Shown here: positions 60,791 through 64,000 of the stretch, piece by piece
Numbering within the stretch: the stretch's first letter is position 1
How the letters are laid out: the number at the start of each line of letters is the position of its first letter
NCBI GenBank assembly: GCA_017304655.1
Contig: JAFKLY010000002.1
Coordinates: forward strand, 248,001-312,000
Direction: 5' to 3'
Length of the DNA stretch: 64,000 nt
Source of the DNA: Sphingomonas sp.
GTDB taxonomy: Bacteria; Pseudomonadota; Alphaproteobacteria; Sphingomonadales; Sphingomonadaceae
Translations under genes and position numbers: made by a program
The notes under the pieces: model-generated
Told to the model about the DNA's origin: nothing
Seen by the model: the letters and a program-made list of their open reading frames with translations, nothing else
Databases searched by the model: none

Positions 60791-60879
60791 CGTCATTTCT
60801 GCGCAGGCGGGAATCCAGATTGCGACCCTGCGTGTCAACTCGACCTTGGAACTGGATTCCCGCGTACGCGGGAATGACG
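60791..60879. repeat. Palindromic repeat element between bioD and bioA
   Basis: Two 28-base arms (60791-60818 and 60852-60879) form an imperfect inverted repeat, differing at a few positions near the centre of each arm. Each arm is itself a palindrome around GCGGGAATCC / GGATTCCCGC. The 33-base middle is unrelated. This is a dispersed repeat type seen in several proteobacteria. The right arm ends 20 bases before the bioA ATG. Confidence 0.7.
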
Positions 60880-60898
60880 AAGTTTGCTGGTGGAACAA

Positions 60899-62158
60899 AT
60901 GACTTCCCCTGTCTGGCATCCTTTCACGCAGCATGGGCTTGGCGAGCCGATCCCGCAGATCGTTTCTGCCTCCGGCGCATGGCTGACCGGCGCGGATGGC
61001 ACGCGCCTGTTCGATGGCATTTCGAGCTGGTGGGTCATCACCCATGGCCATTGCGAGCCGCGCATTGCGGCGGCGATAGCAGCGCAAGCGGGCACGCTCG
61101 ATCAGATGATCTTCGCCGGCTACACGCATCCGCAGGCAGAGATGGTAGCGCAAGCGCTCGTCGAGATGACGCCGCCGGGGCTGGATCATGTGTTCTTCTC
61201 GGACAGTGGCTCCACCGCCGTCGAGGTCGCGCTCAAGATGGCGCTGGGGCATTGGCATAACCGCGGCGAGGCGCGCCATCGCATCCTGGTGCTGGAGCAC
61301 AGCTATCATGGCGATACGATCGGCACGATGTCGGTCGGTGCGCGCGGCGTGTTCAATCGCGCTTATGAGCCGCTGCTGTTCGCGGTCGATACCGTGCCTT
61401 TTCCGGAGCCGGGGCGCGAGCAGGCGACGCTCGATGCGCTTGAGCGCCTGTGCCGCGCGCCGGAGAAGCCCGCCGCGTTCATTGTCGAACCGCTCGTGCT
61501 GGGCGCGGGCGGGATGCTGGTCTATCCGGCCGCGATCCTGCGCGACATGCGTGAAATTTGTGCGCAGCATGATGTGCTGTTCATCGCCGATGAAGTGATG
61601 ACCGGCTGGGGCCGCACGGGCACGATGCTGGCCTGCGAGCAGGCGCATGTGGTGCCGGACATCCTCTGCCTCGCCAAGGGGCTGACCGGGGGCGCCGTGC
61701 CGCTGGCGGCGACGCTGGCCAGTGCAGCAATTTTCGAGTCGCACCGCAGCAAAGACCGCTCGCGCATGTTCTTCCATTCGTCGAGCTTCACCGCGAACCC
61801 GCTGTGCTGCGCGGCTGCCAATGCCAATATCGCGATCTGGCGGGAGGAGGATGTGCCGGCCCGCGTCGCGGCGCTGGGCGCGGCGCTGGATGATGGGCTG
61901 GCGACGCTCGCGGGGCACAGGGCGCTGCGCAACGCCCGGCGGATCGGCGCCATCGCCGCGATCGACCTGCATGTGCCAGACGCGGGCTATCTTTCGGATG
62001 TCGCGCCGACTCTGCGGGCGCTCGCGCTTGCCGATGGGCTCTTGCTCCGGCCGCTCGGCAACACCATTTACCTCATGCCGCCCTATTGCGCGACCTGTGC
62101 GGAGATCATGCGCGTCTTCGCGACAATCGGGAATGCGATCGAGACAGTTGGGCGCTGA
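60899..62158 (+). CDS. bioA: Adenosylmethionine-8-amino-7-oxononanoate aminotransferase
   Basis: A 419-residue PLP transaminase using SAM as amino donor to make 7,8-diaminononanoate. Visible: [67 protein letters not shown] and the PLP lysine in [13 protein letters not shown] 60899 has a GGTGGA site; a TTG at 60884 is possible. It lies downstream of bioF-bioD with the palindromic repeat between, so it may be in the same transcript. Confidence 0.95.
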   Translation: MTSPVWHPFTQHGLGEPIPQIVSASGAWLTGADGTRLFDGISSWWVITHGHCEPRIAAAIAAQAGTLDQMIFAGYTHPQAEMVAQALVEMTPPGLDHVFFSDSGSTAVEVALKMALGHWHNRGEARHRILVLEHSYHGDTIGTMSVGARGVFNRAYEPLLFAVDTVPFPEPGREQATLDALERLCRAPEKPAAFIVEPLVLGAGGMLVYPAAILRDMREICAQHDVLFIADEVMTGWGRTGTMLACEQAHVVPDILCLAKGLTGGAVPLAATLASAAIFESHRSKDRSRMFFHSSSFTANPLCCAAANANIAIWREEDVPARVAALGAALDDGLATLAGHRALRNARRIGAIAAIDLHVPDAGYLSDVAPTLRALALADGLLLRPLGNTIYLMPPYCATCAEIMRVFATIGNAIETVGR

Positions 62159-62249
62159 CCGGCCCAGTCTGACACGGTCGGCGGCTCTATCGCTTTTCAA
62201 TTGCCGCTTTTGCCGCTATGGGGCGCCATTCGCGAAAAACTGGAAGATT

Positions 62250-62498
62250 ATGGCCAAGGAAGAACTCCTCGAAATGCGCGGGCAGGTGGTGGAACTGCTC
62301 CCCAATGCAATGTTCCGCGTCCGCCTCGAAAATGATCATGAAATTCTCGGGCATACCGCCGGCAAGATGCGCAAGAATCGCATCCGCGTGCTCGTCGGTG
62401 ACGAAGTGCTCGTCGAGCTGACCCCGTACGATCTGACCAAGGGGCGCATCACCTATCGTTACATGCCCGGTCGCGGCGGCCCCGGCCCGCAGGGCTGA
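62250..62498 (+). CDS. infA: Translation initiation factor IF-1
   Basis: An 82-residue OB-fold protein that binds the 30S A site with IF2 and IF3. It runs [52 protein letters not shown] and ends in [12 protein letters not shown]. The end is about ten residues longer than in E. coli, as in other alphaproteobacteria. A GGAAG site precedes ATG 62250. Confidence 0.97.
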   Translation: MAKEELLEMRGQVVELLPNAMFRVRLENDHEILGHTAGKMRKNRIRVLVGDEVLVELTPYDLTKGRITYRYMPGRGGPGPQG

Positions 62499-62525
62499 TC
62501 GGCGGCGCGGTGGCCAGCACGCGGT

Positions 62526-62569
62526 GCGATCCCCAGCCGCCGCGCGATCCCCAGCCTCTGTGCGATCTC
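62526..62569 (+). repeat. Tandem 18-base repeat before maf
   Basis: GCGATCCCCAGCC occurs at 62526-62538 and 62544-62556, with a partial third copy GCGATCTC at 62562-62569, period 18 bases. It ends at the maf ATG and replaces any recognisable ribosome site. Confidence 0.5.
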
Positions 62570-63142
62570 ATGTCTCTCATTCTCGCTTCAGCTTCTCCGC
62601 GCCGGCTCGATCTGCTGGCCCAGATCGGTGTGACTCCCGATGCGGTGGACCCTGCCCATATTGACGAGACGCCTCGCAAGGGCGAATTGCCGGCACCTTA
62701 TGCTGCGCGCATGGCGGCCGAGAAGGGCGCAGCCGTGGCCGCGCGTCATCCCGGCGCGCTGGTGCTGAGCGGCGACACGGTGGTCGCGTGCGGGCGGCGC
62801 ATCCTGCCCAAGGCGGAAGATGAAGCGACAGCGCGGCAATGCCTCAATTTGCTCTCCGGCCGGCGCCATCGCGTGCTGAGCGCGGTCACGCTGATCGACG
62901 CCGCCGGACAGGCGCGGCACAAGCTGTCCACCAGCATCGTCACCTTCAAGCCGTTGCACCCGCGTGAGATCGACGCTTATGTCGCTGGCGGCGAGTGGCA
63001 CGGCAAGGCCGGCGGCTATGCCATTCAGGGCAGCGCGGCGGGGCTCATCCGGGCGCTGGCCGGCAGCCCCTCCGGCGTGATCGGCCTGCCGCTCTACGAG
63101 ACGCGAACCTTGCTGCAATCGGCGGGCTATCCCTGTGACTGA
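62570..63142 (+). CDS. maf: Maf family nucleoside triphosphate pyrophosphatase
   Basis: A 190-residue house-cleaning enzyme that hydrolyses non-canonical or excess NTPs; family members act on dTTP, UTP or m7GTP, and I cannot assign which. Motifs: LASASPRRLDLL at the start, SGDTVVACGRRILPKAED (the catalytic Asp), and GKAGGYAIQGSAAGLI. ATG 62570 (MSLILAS) matches the family, although a longer frame from a GTG at 62510 would read the tandem repeat. It lies between infA and an RNase E/G-like gene. Confidence 0.93.
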   Translation: MSLILASASPRRLDLLAQIGVTPDAVDPAHIDETPRKGELPAPYAARMAAEKGAAVAARHPGALVLSGDTVVACGRRILPKAEDEATARQCLNLLSGRRHRVLSAVTLIDAAGQARHKLSTSIVTFKPLHPREIDAYVAGGEWHGKAGGYAIQGSAAGLIRALAGSPSGVIGLPLYETRTLLQSAGYPCD

Positions 63143-64000
63143 CGCCCCAACCGGCCCGCACTGGCTCTATGAGGAGGGTATTGGCGAGGCGCGCGCCGTG
63201 CTCGTGCAGGGCGGCCGCATCGTCGAGGCGCAAATCGAGCGGGACGACAAGCGCGCCCGCACCGGCGGCGTGCACAATGGCCGGCTGGTCCGCACGCTCA
63301 TCCAGCGCAAGCGCGGCATTGCCCGGCTCGACAGCGGCGAACTGGTGCTGATCGAACCCATCCCGCCCAAGGTGGCAGAGGGCGCGGTCGTGCGTGTCGA
63401 GATCCTGCGCGAGGCGATCGGCGAGCCGGGCTTGGATGAGGCGCGCGAGAAGCTGGCCAAGGGTCGCATCGCCGCGCCGGGCACGCAGGCCGGACCGGGG
63501 CCGAGCCTGTATCAGCGCCTGCAAGGGCTGGGCTTGCCGATCGTGCCATGCCCGGCGCATGAGGCGGACCGGTTCGAGGCGGGCGGCTGGAGCGAACTGC
63601 TCGCCGAGGCGATGACTGGCGAAGTGGGCGCGGAGGACGCAGCGCTGCGCATCTTCCCCACGCCCGCGATGGTGCTGATCGACGTGGACGGTAGCCTGCC
63701 GCCGGCGCAGCTTGGACCCAAGGGCGCAAAGCTCGCCGCGCAGGCGATCCGGCGCATGGGGCTGGCCGGCTCCATCGGCATCGACCTGCCGACCATGAAC
63801 AACAAGGACGAGCGGCTGGTGGCGGCGGCGCAGATCGACAAATATCTGCCGCAACCGTTCGAGCGCACTGCGGTCAACGGCTTCGGCTTCGTCCAGATCA
63901 TCCGCAAGCGCGAGCGCCCCTCGCTCATGGAGTTGCTGCGCGCCGATCCGGTCCGCGCGGCCGCGATGGCGGCGCTGCGTACGGCCGAGCGGCACGAGGG
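63135..64000 (+). CDS. Ribonuclease E/G family protein, partial
   Basis: An open frame starting with GTG 63135, overlapping the maf stop by 8 bases, and running past the right edge (288 codons seen). The N-terminus WLYEEGIGEARAVLVQGGRIVEA and AARIFP-like ALRIFPTPAMVLIDVDGS, LPTMNNKDERLVAAAQID and FERTAVNGFGFVQIIRKRERPSL match the RNase E/G-like ribonucleases that follow maf in alphaproteobacteria. It is shorter in its N-terminal S1-like part than full RNase E, so it is the short type. The substrate is unknown; the active-site region DVDG is visible. Confidence 0.85.
   Translation, partial: MTDAPTGPHWLYEEGIGEARAVLVQGGRIVEAQIERDDKRARTGGVHNGRLVRTLIQRKRGIARLDSGELVLIEPIPPKVAEGAVVRVEILREAIGEPGLDEAREKLAKGRIAAPGTQAGPGPSLYQRLQGLGLPIVPCPAHEADRFEAGGWSELLAEAMTGEVGAEDAALRIFPTPAMVLIDVDGSLPPAQLGPKGAKLAAQAIRRMGLAGSIGIDLPTMNNKDERLVAAAQIDKYLPQPFERTAVNGFGFVQIIRKRERPSLMELLRADPVRAAAMAALRTAERHE

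Overview
This is a chromosomal window of high-GC DNA from an alphaproteobacterium, most likely a sphingomonad (Sphingomonadaceae). Pointers are the uninterrupted str-S10-spc order of ribosomal genes, the CtrA inhibitor SciP, short-form HisG, K+-independent proton-pumping pyrophosphatase, UbiE/UbiB/CoaBC/Dut clustering, a large TonB-dependent receptor, a PEP-CTERM protein and a GCGGGAATCCAG-type palindromic repeat. The genus cannot be fixed from sequence inspection alone. No rRNA, tRNA, CRISPR array, transposase or prophage gene was seen.

Layout. 1-7.0 kb (minus strand): ubiE-ubiB with a small membrane protein, then coaBC-dut-moeB-dsrE-mgtC (the last cut by the window edge); a lipoprotein gene on the plus strand converges on, and overlaps, the small membrane gene. 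7.2-24.2 kb (plus): the str (rpsL, rpsG, fusA, tuf), S10 (rpsJ to rpsQ) and spc (rplN to secY, adk) gene series. 24.2-27.5 kb: a glycosyltransferase and a Wzx-like flippase, convergent, lying between adk and rpsM. 27.5-30.2 kb: the alpha operon rpsM-rpsK-rpoA-rplQ with its own candidate promoter and a strong terminator.

30.2-40.6 kb: periplasmic prolyl oligopeptidase plus an SRPBCC protein, a HupE/UreJ membrane protein with an anchored partner, a TonB-dependent receptor followed by a MarR regulator, a small exported protein and guaA. 40.6-49.9 kb: accessory genes (2OG-Fe dioxygenase, a broken carboxymuconolactone-decarboxylase relative, YdjM-type hydrolase, sciP, mnmA, a TetR/CmcJ-like divergent pair with a palindromic operator candidate, a membrane protein, an esterase), then purA and a 26-residue membrane microprotein. 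49.9-55.7 kb: hisG-hisD, nusB-thiL, hppA. 55.7-64 kb: a second exported S9 peptidase, a PEP-CTERM protein, bioF-bioD-bioA with a palindromic repeat between the last two, and infA-maf-RNase E/G-like (cut by the right edge).

Most of the window is core biology: translation, protein export, purine, histidine, biotin, ubiquinone, CoA and thiamine synthesis. The points most worth a second look are structural: a polysaccharide gene pair splitting the spc and alpha operons, terminator-like or attenuator-like hairpins inside the S10 and spc operons, an Arg/Gly-rich extension on ribosomal protein S5, a 207-base antisense gene overlap, and nested palindromes in front of the CmcJ-like gene. I did not find a system that I can call wholly new from sequence alone. 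All functional calls are from motif recognition, not from database searches.
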